Virus record (IMG/VR): IMGVR_UViG_3300042406_000755
Location: 1-36,748 of that record
DNA length: 36,748 nucleotides
Reading direction: 5' to 3' (one strand)
Source: a virus
Part shown: in pieces, positions 29,584-36,748 of the stretch
Position numbering within the stretch: position 1 is the first letter of the stretch
Layout: each line of letters begins with the position of its first letter
The notes under the pieces: generated by a model
Database searches by the model: none
The model's input: the letters and a program-made list of their open reading frames with translations, nothing else
Told to the model about the DNA's origin: nothing
Program-made: the position numbers and the translations under genes

Positions 29584-31332
29584 ATGAGTTCAGGACCGCA
29601 GACTTGGCGTATGGTGCTCGCAAAAGAGACGGCGAACACGGCCGCGTCGGCTTCGACTAACAACGCTCCCTGGGTAGCCACCAATATTGGCGAGCTGGTC
29701 AACGCGACCGAGCGCCGGTTTTCTTTTAAGCTCAACCAACCGCAGACGCTCAGCTTTAGCATCCCGCTGACCGATCCGCTTGCGGATGATCTTGTGACCT
29801 TGACAAACGACGCTACCTCGATCCCGATCATTAAGCTGTATCGCGACACAACGCTAATGATGGTGGCCGAAGTCATCTCGGCCGAGCTGGCTAGTCAAGG
29901 GCAAGTTCCGACGGTGGCAGTAGTTGCCACAGAGACGATGTGGAATCGTTTAACTAAACGCTTTATTCCCGACAGCAAACGCTCGGTTGGCTATAGAGTG
30001 CCTAGCACGACAGATCGAACAAGCGACGTGATGACGCAGCTTGAATTCATTAACACGACGCCAGCGCAAGTTATCCCTAGCACTATTGAGACTACTTTTA
30101 CCGAAACAGGCGTTGGCTCAGCTCCGGCTGGTTGGGCACTGGGAACGGCTTTCTGGACCGGTGGCACGTCTTCTTTGACAAAGCAGACAAGCGGGTCGTG
30201 GGACACTGATAGCGGATCGGGGTTTATGCGATTTAATGGAACGAAAGATGCTACGACTACGCAACGCACCATCTCCGCTCGAACCTCGACGGGCACTTCT
30301 GGAATACCCGTAACGCCTGGAACGGTGTACACGGCGCGCACCAGGCTGCGGACTATCACTAGCGTCACCGGAACCAACAACGGAATCTATGTGCAGCTTG
30401 CGTGGTACAAAACGGACGGCACCGCATCTGCGGTGCAAGCCACTACTGTTGGAACTCCAGTCCTGACCACAAATGGCACCACGACAACCCTGTACGATAC
30501 TGGAGTAGCGCCTTCCGACGCGGCCTACGTGGCAGTCTTCTTTATCGTAACGACGAATGTCAACGCGCAGAGCTTTTCATACGGCCTTGACAACGTGGTC
30601 TTCGGGCCAGCCCCGCAAACGGGCATCGCGGCCGGAAGTGCGACTGGCTTCAGTAGCGACACTTTTGCTGGCGGCCCGTGGTACTACAAACCGTTTATGG
30701 AGTTCGTACAAGAAGCCGCTTTGACAATCGGCGGTTTTGATTTCTGGCAAGCGCCGCTTGATCCCGTCACAAACTCTGGAAACTCCGGCACTCTAACGGT
30801 CGATCCCTACACAACTGTTGACGGAGTTCGTAGATCATTTAAAGGTCAAGCTCGCGCCAACGCGATTTTTGAGTACGGAACTGGTCGGCAAAACGTAACC
30901 GAGTACCGTTTTACGCTCTCCGGCGACGGTTTGATTAACGTGGCTTATGCGTTGCCGCCTGGCTTTCCAAGTGGCGGAGGCGTCGGAACCGTGAGCAAAG
31001 CGGATTCGACAGGCACAACGCGGCAGCGCCTGCGCGAAGAAGTGGTTTCGACCGATCTGCAAACGAACGAAGCGCGTCAAGCCATTGCCAACGCGCACAC
31101 CTCAATTCGGCAGCGGTATAAGCGCGTACTTACTTTCACGCCGCAAGTAGAGGATGGGTCGCGCACGCCGCGCTTTGGCCTAGACTATGAGATTGGCGAT
31201 ACCGTCACGGCGCGCGTAAAAGATCAAGGCTCGCTGTTGATCGATACGACGGTTCGAGTGTACGGAGCTGACATTGAGGTTGATAATCAAGGAATGATAC
31301 GCACAAATCTAACATTGGTACAGGAGGTCTAG
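29584..31332 (+). CDS. Baseplate/tail-associated protein (Tal-like) with CBM-like insert
   Basis: 582 residues right after Dit, where tail-tip proteins lie. N-terminus is a beta domain (ERRFSFKLNQPQTLSFSIPL, VAVVATETMWNRLTKRFIPD). Residues about 160-345 look like a carbohydrate-binding jelly roll (SGSGFMRFNGTKDATTTQRT; VYTARTRLRTITSVTG). Then the core returns (GFDFWQAPLDPVTNSG, VEDGSRTPRFGLDYEIGDTV), like the end of siphovirus Tal/'gp37' proteins. It may contact the host surface. No ribosome site is evident. Confidence 0.75.
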   Translation: MSSGPQTWRMVLAKETANTAASASTNNAPWVATNIGELVNATERRFSFKLNQPQTLSFSIPLTDPLADDLVTLTNDATSIPIIKLYRDTTLMMVAEVISAELASQGQVPTVAVVATETMWNRLTKRFIPDSKRSVGYRVPSTTDRTSDVMTQLEFINTTPAQVIPSTIETTFTETGVGSAPAGWALGTAFWTGGTSSLTKQTSGSWDTDSGSGFMRFNGTKDATTTQRTISARTSTGTSGIPVTPGTVYTARTRLRTITSVTGTNNGIYVQLAWYKTDGTASAVQATTVGTPVLTTNGTTTTLYDTGVAPSDAAYVAVFFIVTTNVNAQSFSYGLDNVVFGPAPQTGIAAGSATGFSSDTFAGGPWYYKPFMEFVQEAALTIGGFDFWQAPLDPVTNSGNSGTLTVDPYTTVDGVRRSFKGQARANAIFEYGTGRQNVTEYRFTLSGDGLINVAYALPPGFPSGGGVGTVSKADSTGTTRQRLREEVVSTDLQTNEARQAIANAHTSIRQRYKRVLTFTPQVEDGSRTPRFGLDYEIGDTVTARVKDQGSLLIDTTVRVYGADIEVDNQGMIRTNLTLVQEV

Positions 31333-31952
31333 TGCCCGATAATCCAACACAGCCAGGCCAGCTTCCAAGACAGCAGTTTGCTGCTTCAAACGACGCTACG
31401 CGCAACCAGTCTCGAATGGCGCGCCTTGAAGAGCGCGTGAAACAACTAGAGCAAGGAAAACAGCTCATTCAAACTCCTATGTTCACGTGGACTTCTGAAG
31501 TAACAGTCAGCTCAGTCACGTCAAAAACTTGGACCTTCACAATTCCAATGCCGCCTGCGGTGCGAGATCCAGGCTCACTGGTTAAGCTGGAATATATGTT
31601 CTGCTGGTTTGAAGTTCCCATTCTGAGCGTAGGCGGCGCGGTTAGTGGAAACGTGAGCATTAGCACAGCAGCCACTTCAGCAAGTTGGTCTTGGAGTATT
31701 GCTAGCGGCGGTGTTCAAACATATCTCTATCCAAATACTGCATCGGGCACCGCCGCTACACAAGCGGATAGATCCACGTTTATCCCTTTTCGCCTAGCGG
31801 CAGACTCTCCCTCAGGAGCAATTATAGATACGTCGCTCGTAGTCACACGCACATCTGCCAGCAACTCCTTTACTCTCGGATACCCAGCATTAGGAATTTG
31901 GCCGCGCTTCTACGCTATAATTCCGCCATCGTTTGCATCGACAACATCGTGA
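31332..31952 (+). CDS. Tail tip protein with coiled coil, putative receptor-binding
   Basis: GTG at 31332 follows CAGGAGGTCTA. N-terminal helix (RMARLEERVKQLEQGKQL) likely trimerises. The rest is a beta-rich domain with Thr/Ser stretches and aromatics (FTWTSEVTVSSVTSKTWTFT), as in small receptor-binding or collar proteins. Adjacent to the lysis genes. Confidence 0.6.
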   Translation: MPDNPTQPGQLPRQQFAASNDATRNQSRMARLEERVKQLEQGKQLIQTPMFTWTSEVTVSSVTSKTWTFTIPMPPAVRDPGSLVKLEYMFCWFEVPILSVGGAVSGNVSISTAATSASWSWSIASGGVQTYLYPNTASGTAATQADRSTFIPFRLAADSPSGAIIDTSLVVTRTSASNSFTLGYPALGIWPRFYAIIPPSFASTTS

Positions 31953-32593
31953 GTACTGAATCTAACATACAAAAGCAGATCGAAGCGGCCGCTAAGAAGC
32001 AGTCGCACTACACCGCTATTGCGCGCCTATCGCAGAAGCGTCTTGTCAAGTGGCGCCGCAAGTGGCGCAGCGCTGCAAAGCGCGTGGAAAAGCTCGCCGA
32101 GACAAAGCCTGGCTCGCCGGATCTGGTCGAAACGCAGAAAGCTGAGGCTCGCTTTGGTCGCAAGACTCGCTTCTGGCGCAGCCGCCGCGACTTCTCGCTG
32201 CGCCGCCGCGCCTTCTGGAAAGCTGTGCTCGAACGACGCAAGATCAAGCTCGCGCGCTGGATCGAGGTCAACCGTCGAATTGATTGGAACGGCTACCCCG
32301 AACTGAGCAATCGAAAGGTCCGCAAAGTCTTGCGTTACGCGCAGCGCAAGCACAATTTTGTAGTCACCAGCACGACGGGCGGCCAGCACGCGCCGACAAG
32401 CTGGCACTATCAGGGCAGGGCCGTAGATGGCGTCTGCGCCGATATGGCCGCGTGTCAGATCGATCTTGAGAATCACTTTGGAGCAGAGTACTTCTTGGAG
32501 CTGTTCGGCCCAGCATCGCGTTATGTTAAGAACGGCTACGTAATTAACGCGAAGTTCCCTGACCACGACGATCACATTCACTTCGCTGCCTAA
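31949..32593 (+). CDS. M15-type peptidase (endolysin)
   Basis: 214 residues; GTG at 31949 overlaps the previous stop (GTGA). The first 110 residues are a long, very basic helix (RRKWRSAAKRVEKLAE...RSRRDFSLRRRAFW). The peptidase domain has SWHYQGRAVD (His153, Asp160) and DHDDHIHFA (His209 and His211), the M15/VanY-type zinc residues. It should cut peptide bonds in peptidoglycan. Coupled to the GH25 gene. The basic helix may drive binding to the cell wall or membrane. Confidence 0.85.
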   Translation: MSTESNIQKQIEAAAKKQSHYTAIARLSQKRLVKWRRKWRSAAKRVEKLAETKPGSPDLVETQKAEARFGRKTRFWRSRRDFSLRRRAFWKAVLERRKIKLARWIEVNRRIDWNGYPELSNRKVRKVLRYAQRKHNFVVTSTTGGQHAPTSWHYQGRAVDGVCADMAACQIDLENHFGAEYFLELFGPASRYVKNGYVINAKFPDHDDHIHFAA

Positions 32594-33387
32594 TGGCCCG
32601 CGACGTACAAAAGTATGCGCGCAAGCGCCGCAAGCTCGCGACCTGGCCGGAGGCTAAGCGCGGCCGAACTTTCCGGCGCTTTCGACGCAAGGTTCGCCGG
32701 ATCGGGCGCACCGTTCCTAATCCTGGGCCGGATCTCTCGATGTGGAATGTCAATGTCAAGTGGGACAAGGTAGCGGCGTACTCGGACTTCGTATTCTTGA
32801 AGGCATCCGAAGGCCGCACCTGGGAAGACCCGACTCTGGTCGAGCGCATCTCGGCTGCGCGTGACGGCGCTCAGGGCGAGGGGCTGCTGGTCGGCTACTA
32901 CCACTTTGCTCGACCGGACAACAACCCGCCGCGCACTGAGGCGCGTCACTTTGTCAACACTGTGCGCGAAGCTGGCGGCTACCTCGGCGAGCAGCGTCGC
33001 GGAGTGATGCGCCGCAACGAGCTGCCTGGCGTGCTCGATTACGAGGTCTATCATCCGACCAAGAAGGATCAGCACTGGATCTCCGAATGGGTGGACGAGT
33101 ATCGCAAGATTACCAAGCACGATCCCATTATTTACGGAGGTCACGTGCTGCGTGAGCGTACCGACAGCGACTTCGATTGCCCGCTCTGGCTGGCGGCGTA
33201 TGTCAACGAGCTGAGTCCGGCGCTGCTGCCTTCCGGCTGGTGGAAGCCTGGGCCGACTCTGTGGCAGTACACAGACGGTAAGGTGCCGTCTGATCCGGCA
33301 GGACCGCCTGAGTGCCCTGGCGTTGGGCCTTGCGATATGAACTTTTATCGCGGAGATCGCCGCAGTCTTCTAAAACTCGCAATCTAG
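32593..33387 (+). CDS. GH25 muramidase (endolysin)
   Basis: 264 residues, ATG overlapping the previous stop. A basic, arginine-rich N-terminus (residues 1-45) resembles that of the M15 gene. The GH25 barrel follows: DLSMWN (47-52), FVFLKASEG, GYYHFARPD (101-109), LDYE (148-151, with the catalytic Asp and Glu), PIIYGG, LWLAAYV and LWQYTDG. It hydrolyses the glycan beta-1,4 bond. Together with M15 it makes a two-enzyme lysis set; no signal peptide, so a holin is needed. Confidence 0.9.
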   Translation: MARDVQKYARKRRKLATWPEAKRGRTFRRFRRKVRRIGRTVPNPGPDLSMWNVNVKWDKVAAYSDFVFLKASEGRTWEDPTLVERISAARDGAQGEGLLVGYYHFARPDNNPPRTEARHFVNTVREAGGYLGEQRRGVMRRNELPGVLDYEVYHPTKKDQHWISEWVDEYRKITKHDPIIYGGHVLRERTDSDFDCPLWLAAYVNELSPALLPSGWWKPGPTLWQYTDGKVPSDPAGPPECPGVGPCDMNFYRGDRRSLLKLAI

Positions 33388-33399
33388 GGGGAGGTGAAA

Positions 33400-33636
33400 A
33401 TGAACAAGGTATTTACTGCCGTCCGTAACTTCTACCGCCGCGAGCCTGCAAGGGTCGTCGCTGCTGTGGTTGCTGCGATTGTGTTTGTCGCGCAGTGGCT
33501 CGATGTCGGGATTGACTCGAACACTGTGTTCGTCGTTGTCGGCACCGCCCTGGCCGTCCTGTTTGGCGGAGAGGTCGTGCGCCGTGATGTCAAGCCGGTG
33601 AAGAAGCCGGTTAAGGCAAAGAAGAAGAAGGCTTAG
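33400..33636 (+). CDS. Putative holin, 78 aa
   Basis: ATG follows GGGGGAGGTGAAA. Two transmembrane helices (VVAAVVAAIVFVAQWL and NTVFVVVGTALAVLFGG) and a lysine-rich tail (KPVKKPVKAKKKKA) match a class II-type holin, right after the endolysins. Its TAG stop interleaves with the stop of the terminase gene on the other strand (33633-33636). Confidence 0.75.
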   Translation: MNKVFTAVRNFYRREPARVVAAVVAAIVFVAQWLDVGIDSNTVFVVVGTALAVLFGGEVVRRDVKPVKKPVKAKKKKA

Positions 33637-35078
33637 TACCAAGCCTCCGGCCGAAGGGCAATGGAGCGGCGCGAGTCCGGCGTAACGGTCGTGACTTGCC
33701 CCTCCGGCTCTTCTGGCTCGTCCCACAGCGCGTCCTCTGGCTCCTCCTCGTTCGGATCGAGCACCTTGACTCCTGGCGGAGCCTCGTGGACAACGCCCCA
33801 GTTCTGAAGCATTTTGGCGGCCACCATATCGTCGTGTAGGCCGCTCGGAGCTGAGAAAGTGTAGCGCCCATTCTTAGTGATCTCGTACTCGTAGTGCTCG
33901 AACTCCTCGCGCTCCTCCTCGGTAATGAAGGCGCGGCCGTGTTCTAGGTCCGCCGCCAGGAGCCGCACCATACGCTCCTTCTGATGCCCTGACGCAAAGT
34001 TGATCGGGATCACGTCGATCCCACGGTCGTCGAGATGGTCGAACACCACGTCGCCGATGCCGGTCGAGTCGATCACTGCTGTCACGCCCTCGACGTTAGG
34101 ATCGTTTTGAAGCCCTCGGATAACATCGATGATGTACTCCTCCTGGATCGGCCAAGAGACTTCGTTGTAGCGTTCCAGGATGCAAGGCTCGCGGGTATCC
34201 GAGTTGCAGCCGGAGATGACCGTGAAGTCTTCCTTCTTTGCAAGGTCAATGCCGAGAGTGACCCAGCCTTGCGGGGGTACAAGCCCAGCTCTAACGGCCG
34301 ACCATTCGCGGCCGTCCTGTGCCACGCCTTCGAGCGCGAACATTGACGCGGCGTTCGCAACAAAGTTTGCCAAGTACTCCTGCTCGAACAGGAGCTTAGG
34401 CAGCGACGCTTTTGCGTCCTCGACTTCATCGTGATCGATCAACGGGTTGTTGTAGGACGGGAACTGCCAGGACTCGTAAGCAGCGTTGCCGTCCTGGCCT
34501 CGATGCCACACTTGATAGAACCAGTTGCGGCCTCGCGGGGTTGAGATAATCAAGGCGCGACCGCCTTTGTCAGAAAGCGTCGGGCGCACGAGCTGAAACC
34601 ACACATTCGACGGGATCAGCGCGGCCTCGTCCATTACCACAAAGTCCACACCTTCACCGGCCAGCGAGTCCGGCGTACCGGCCGTGTAGAACTCGATCTG
34701 CGAGCCGTTGTTGAAGCTCAAGATGCGGTCGTTGGCAGCGTCCGAGGGCGGGTCTTTAGCCAGCAGCATCCTGGGAAGCTGAGTCTTGACCTTGCGATAG
34801 CCTCGCCGAACGTTCTTGTCAGAGTTGGCGACCCACCACACCATTTGATTCGGTTTCGAGAGCGCCGCCATAATAACTTCGTGAGCGGCCAGCTCGGTCT
34901 TGCCCCATCGGCGGCCTGCGCGCAGCACGCGAAAGCGCGCCTTCGAGTTCATCACATCGACCTGGCCGCCTTCGTGCGGGACAAAGATCGCCTTGCGAAG
35001 CTGCGACAGGACGTGGTTCGCCTCTCCAGGCTGAACCTCTAGCAGTGCCTTCCAGGAATCTAGGTCAGTCTTCGTCAT
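33633..35078 (-). CDS. terL: Terminase large subunit
   Basis: 481 residues. The N-terminal ATPase has Walker A GRRWGKTE (55-62), Walker B VDFVVMDEAA (144-153) and the STPRG coupling motif (179-183). The C-terminal RNase H-like nuclease has GIDLAKKEDF (Asp278), IDSTGIGD (Asp337) and GLHDDMVAA (Asp416/417). It cuts concatemer DNA and pumps it into the prohead via the portal. Lies on the strand opposite to the portal operon and converges with the holin gene. Overlaps the small terminase by 14 bases. Confidence 0.95.
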   Translation of the reverse strand: MTKTDLDSWKALLEVQPGEANHVLSQLRKAIFVPHEGGQVDVMNSKARFRVLRAGRRWGKTELAAHEVIMAALSKPNQMVWWVANSDKNVRRGYRKVKTQLPRMLLAKDPPSDAANDRILSFNNGSQIEFYTAGTPDSLAGEGVDFVVMDEAALIPSNVWFQLVRPTLSDKGGRALIISTPRGRNWFYQVWHRGQDGNAAYESWQFPSYNNPLIDHDEVEDAKASLPKLLFEQEYLANFVANAASMFALEGVAQDGREWSAVRAGLVPPQGWVTLGIDLAKKEDFTVISGCNSDTREPCILERYNEVSWPIQEEYIIDVIRGLQNDPNVEGVTAVIDSTGIGDVVFDHLDDRGIDVIPINFASGHQKERMVRLLAADLEHGRAFITEEEREEFEHYEYEITKNGRYTFSAPSGLHDDMVAAKMLQNWGVVHEAPPGVKVLDPNEEEPEDALWDEPEEPEGQVTTVTPDSRRSIALRPEAWY

Positions 35079-35490
35079 CGTCCGCAGACTTCAGCTTGTC
35101 CACAGCGGCAGCCAGGGCCGGATCATCGTGGACCGCCATCATCAATTCCTCCATCGCCTTGCCAGCATCGGCGTCCGAGTGGTTGATGTTGAGCGTCGAG
35201 CCAGCGAACTCGCGGTGAATCTTCAAGACATTCTCAAGGCTAATCTCCTTGCCGGAGTTCAGCAGCCCCTCAATGCGACGGGTCGTGTGCCGAGTAATCG
35301 TGTTGCAGCGGTTGCGAATAATCTCCGAGACGCGCGCCTGGATCTCCGGCCGCTTCTGCCAATCGGCAACGGTGCCGCGATCCTTGACGCCTAGAGCCTT
35401 CGCAATCTCAGTCTGACTTACACCATCGGCGGTAAGTTCGGCGAGCTGGTCTTTCAGCTCTGGATATGCGTCGATTCGAGCAACTTTCAT
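35065..35490 (-). CDS. terS: Terminase small subunit, probable
   Basis: 141 residues. A helix-turn-helix near residues 22-48 (DGVSQTEIAKALGVKDRGTV; ADWQKRPEIQARV) would bind the packaging start site. Helical middle for oligomerisation, acidic C-terminus (ADDDED). It lies just before terL and its ATG overlaps the previous stop (ATGA). Sequence support is moderate, gene order strong. Confidence 0.8.
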   Translation of the reverse strand: MKVARIDAYPELKDQLAELTADGVSQTEIAKALGVKDRGTVADWQKRPEIQARVSEIIRNRCNTITRHTTRRIEGLLNSGKEISLENVLKIHREFAGSTLNINHSDADAGKAMEELMMAVHDDPALAAAVDKLKSADDDED

Positions 35491-35786
35491 AGTGGGTCTG
35501 TATATCTTATCACGTCTCCGCTCGGCCGTAGAACCAAGCGAGGATTGACCTGCGCCATATGATGACCGGCCGCGATTACGAGCCTGTCGGCTAGATCGAG
35601 CGAGATCGTGTGCGGCTTCTCCGGCGGCGACTGTGGCGGGCTGAGCGCGCGGTACACGGTTCGAGTCGAGGTGTTTGCCCGCTCGGCCAGGCGCTGCACT
35701 GCCTCTCCCTCGTCGGGGTCGTCAGGGCGCACTACACGGCGCAGGACTATCGCGATGTCCTCAGCTACTACTTTTGGCTCGGCCAA
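35487..35786 (-). CDS. HTH DNA-binding protein, 99 aa
   Basis: Starts at TTG 35786 within the end of the resolvase gene; a later start is possible since no good ribosome site is seen. HTH at about residues 28-50 (VQRLAERANTSTRTVYRAL), then IS-LDLADRLVIAAG, a segment common in small actinophage regulators. Perhaps controls the terminase genes downstream. Confidence 0.7.
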   Translation of the reverse strand: MAEPKVVAEDIAIVLRRVVRPDDPDEGEAVQRLAERANTSTRTVYRALSPPQSPPEKPHTISLDLADRLVIAAGHHMAQVNPRLVLRPSGDVIRYTDPL

Positions 35787-36228
35787 CGCGCTGTTGCAAC
35801 AAGTAGTAGGTTAGGTGCATCGTCGCGTCGTTAGCGTGGCGGTTTTCGTGCAAGGGGCGGAGGAAGTTTTCCTCAGCGCCTGCCGAGACGGCCGTGTCTT
35901 TGATGGCGGCGGGTTGAAGTGTGTACGGGATGCTGGCGGACTGGCAAATGTACTCTAAAGCGCCGATACCGCGAGCGGTGCGGCACTTGTCCCAGCCCAG
36001 GTTCTCCAGCTCCCAGGGATAGAGCTGCCAGTCCTCGATCACGACAAACTCCGTACCGGTCAGCCGGTCGAGGAGTTCTTGGTCAGCGACCTCGGCTTCT
36101 GTTACACCGAGCGCGCGACCAAGCGCGTGAATGAAGTCCCACAACTCAGAGGTTCCGGCCGTCTCCCACTCAGGGGTTCCGATGGCGTAGCCCAACGACT
36201 CGCCTGGATCAACGGCCACAATCTTCAT
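35761..36228 (-). CDS. RuvC-like Holliday junction resolvase
   Basis: 155 residues from ATG 36228 (MKIVAVDPGESLGYA); another ATG two codons earlier is less likely. Catalytic acidic residues are seen as Asp7 in AVDPGE, Glu in FVVIEDWQLY (near 67), and Asp near 134 in NRHANDATMH. Family RuvC-like resolvases cut branched DNA before packaging, in keeping with terminase next to it. No ribosome site; TATTAT lies seven bases before the ATG. Confidence 0.85.
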   Translation of the reverse strand: MKIVAVDPGESLGYAIGTPEWETAGTSELWDFIHALGRALGVTEAEVADQELLDRLTGTEFVVIEDWQLYPWELENLGWDKCRTARGIGALEYICQSASIPYTLQPAAIKDTAVSAGAEENFLRPLHENRHANDATMHLTYYLLQQRVGRAKSSS

Positions 36229-36235
36229 AGGCATA

Positions 36236-36241
36236 ATAATA
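36236..36241 (-). promoter_or_regulatory. -10 box TATTAT for resolvase
   Basis: On the minus strand TATTAT ends seven bases before the ATG at 36228, directly after the terminator hairpin of the upstream gene. It restarts transcription for the terminase block. Confidence 0.45.
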
Positions 36242-36242
36242 G

Positions 36243-36281
36243 CAAAGCCGCCCTGGTGTCAATCAAACCAGGGCGGCTTTG
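36243..36281 (-). terminator. Strong hairpin terminator
   Basis: CAAAGCCGCCCTGGT and ACCAGGGCGGCTTTG pair perfectly over 15 bp around a nine-base loop. The stem carries A and T runs at its base. It lies after the gene at 36326-36616 and just before the resolvase promoter. It may work in both directions. Confidence 0.8.
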
Positions 36282-36325
36282 TTAGGAGGTGACAAGAGCA
36301 TCATAGTAGCGGGCCGCTCGTAAAA

Positions 36326-36616
36326 CTACGGCAGCTTCATTACAAGCTGCTCGAACGGATCGGCTCCGCCTTCATCGAGCTTCGTCTGCTCGTAGTAGTC
36401 GATAAGCCGCAAGCGCAACTCTGCTTTCACGTTCTCCAAGACGCCGACCATCGCGTTCAAGGTTTCGAAGCAGATGCCGTTCTGCCGGAGATAGGCTCCA
36501 ACGTCCTCGGACACGGCCCACGCGACATCGCCAGGCTTCAAGTACTCGTCGGTGGTGTCGAGTTCGTATCCTGGCGGCCGCAGCCTCTTTGCTCGTTCGG
36601 GATCGATGTATGGCAC
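36326..36616 (-). CDS. Conserved small phage protein (DUF6899-like), 96 aa
   Basis: GTG start sharing a base with the upstream TAG, after AAGGAGG. MPYIDPERAKRLRP and ETLNAMVGVLENVKAELRLR then IDYYEQTKLDEGGADPFEQL fit the family pattern 'MPYI... lN.viGvLE.iK.ElyrR...pYE..K...nGDv' that I recall as DUF6899. Function unknown. Followed by the strong terminator. Confidence 0.75.
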   Translation of the reverse strand: MPYIDPERAKRLRPPGYELDTTDEYLKPGDVAWAVSEDVGAYLRQNGICFETLNAMVGVLENVKAELRLRLIDYYEQTKLDEGGADPFEQLVMKLP

Positions 36617-36748
36617 TAATCCTCCTTTATGTAGTCGGGAATGTAGTCAGGATCTTTGGCCTGACTCCAACGGTCAACAATCTTCGCCTCGGCTGTGATG
36701 GGCACCTTTGAGCTGAGCGCGTCAAAGCCTTCCGTCATAGCCTGCTCG
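36616..36748 (-). CDS. Hypothetical protein (partial, runs off right edge)
   Basis: The frame is open from the window edge to the TAG at 36616-36618. C-terminal 43 residues visible (MTEGFDALSSKVPITAEAKI; KDPDYIPDYIKED at the end). The gene may start at the ATG near 36737 or beyond the edge. No family can be named. Confidence 0.6.
   Translation of the reverse strand, partial: EQAMTEGFDALSSKVPITAEAKIVDRWSQAKDPDYIPDYIKED

Noticed and set aside
1-36748. Integrase, repressor-operator immunity region, tRNA genes or attachment site
   Set aside because: I looked for tyrosine/serine recombinase motifs, tRNA cloverleaves and CCA ends and found none, so there is no evidence for lysogeny in this window. 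The HTH proteins alone are not enough.

Overview
This window is a near-complete but cut block of a long-tailed (siphovirus-type) bacteriophage genome. Both ends fall inside genes. I see no integrase, excisionase, tRNA, rRNA, CRISPR array or insertion sequence. The host is probably an actinobacterium. Several phage genes have a TANNNT -10 box about six bases before the start codon and no ribosome site, which is the leaderless pattern common in Actinomycetota. A secreted protein at 16994-17716 and a thrombospondin-type-3 motif at 2223-2879 look like proteins I know from soil Thermoleophilia (Solirubrobacter/Conexibacter-type genomes). The Thermoleophilia host is an inference from memory, not a search result.

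Layout. (1) 1-1274, minus strand: an HTH-plus-metallophosphoesterase gene running off the left edge and a two-HTH DNA-binding protein. (2) 1326-1421: a structured element whose second copy lies at 13120-13216. (3) 1479-12199, minus strand: about thirty small, tightly overlapping accessory genes. They include seven small zinc-ribbon-type proteins, a WYL-like protein, an HExxH metallopeptidase, a secreted transglycosylase and tiny membrane proteins. Two small membrane genes at 1967-2226 run on the plus strand. From about 8.3 to 12.4 kb the DNA is saturated with CTCGAG/AGCTCGA words. (4) 12200-12620: non-coding, very GC-rich and palindromic. (5) 12621-13044: two tiny membrane genes and a helical protein on the minus strand. 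(6) 13274-33636, plus strand: the whole head, tail and lysis operon (portal, protease, major capsid, connectors, tail tube, frameshifted chaperones, 1508-residue tape measure, baseplate proteins, M15 peptidase, GH25 muramidase, holin). (7) 33633-36748, minus strand: large and small terminase, an HTH protein, a RuvC-like resolvase, a hairpin terminator and two small genes, the last running off the right edge.

How it works together. The rightward block builds and releases virions. The leftward genes next to the right edge package and resolve DNA. The leftward block at 1-12 kb looks like an early or host-takeover region made of small proteins. The two copies of the structured element stand before the leftward regulator and before the portal gene, so they could coordinate the two arms. 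The strongest candidates for something undescribed are this paired element, the CTCGAG island, and the multi-domain prohead protease with a metallothionein-like cysteine cluster.
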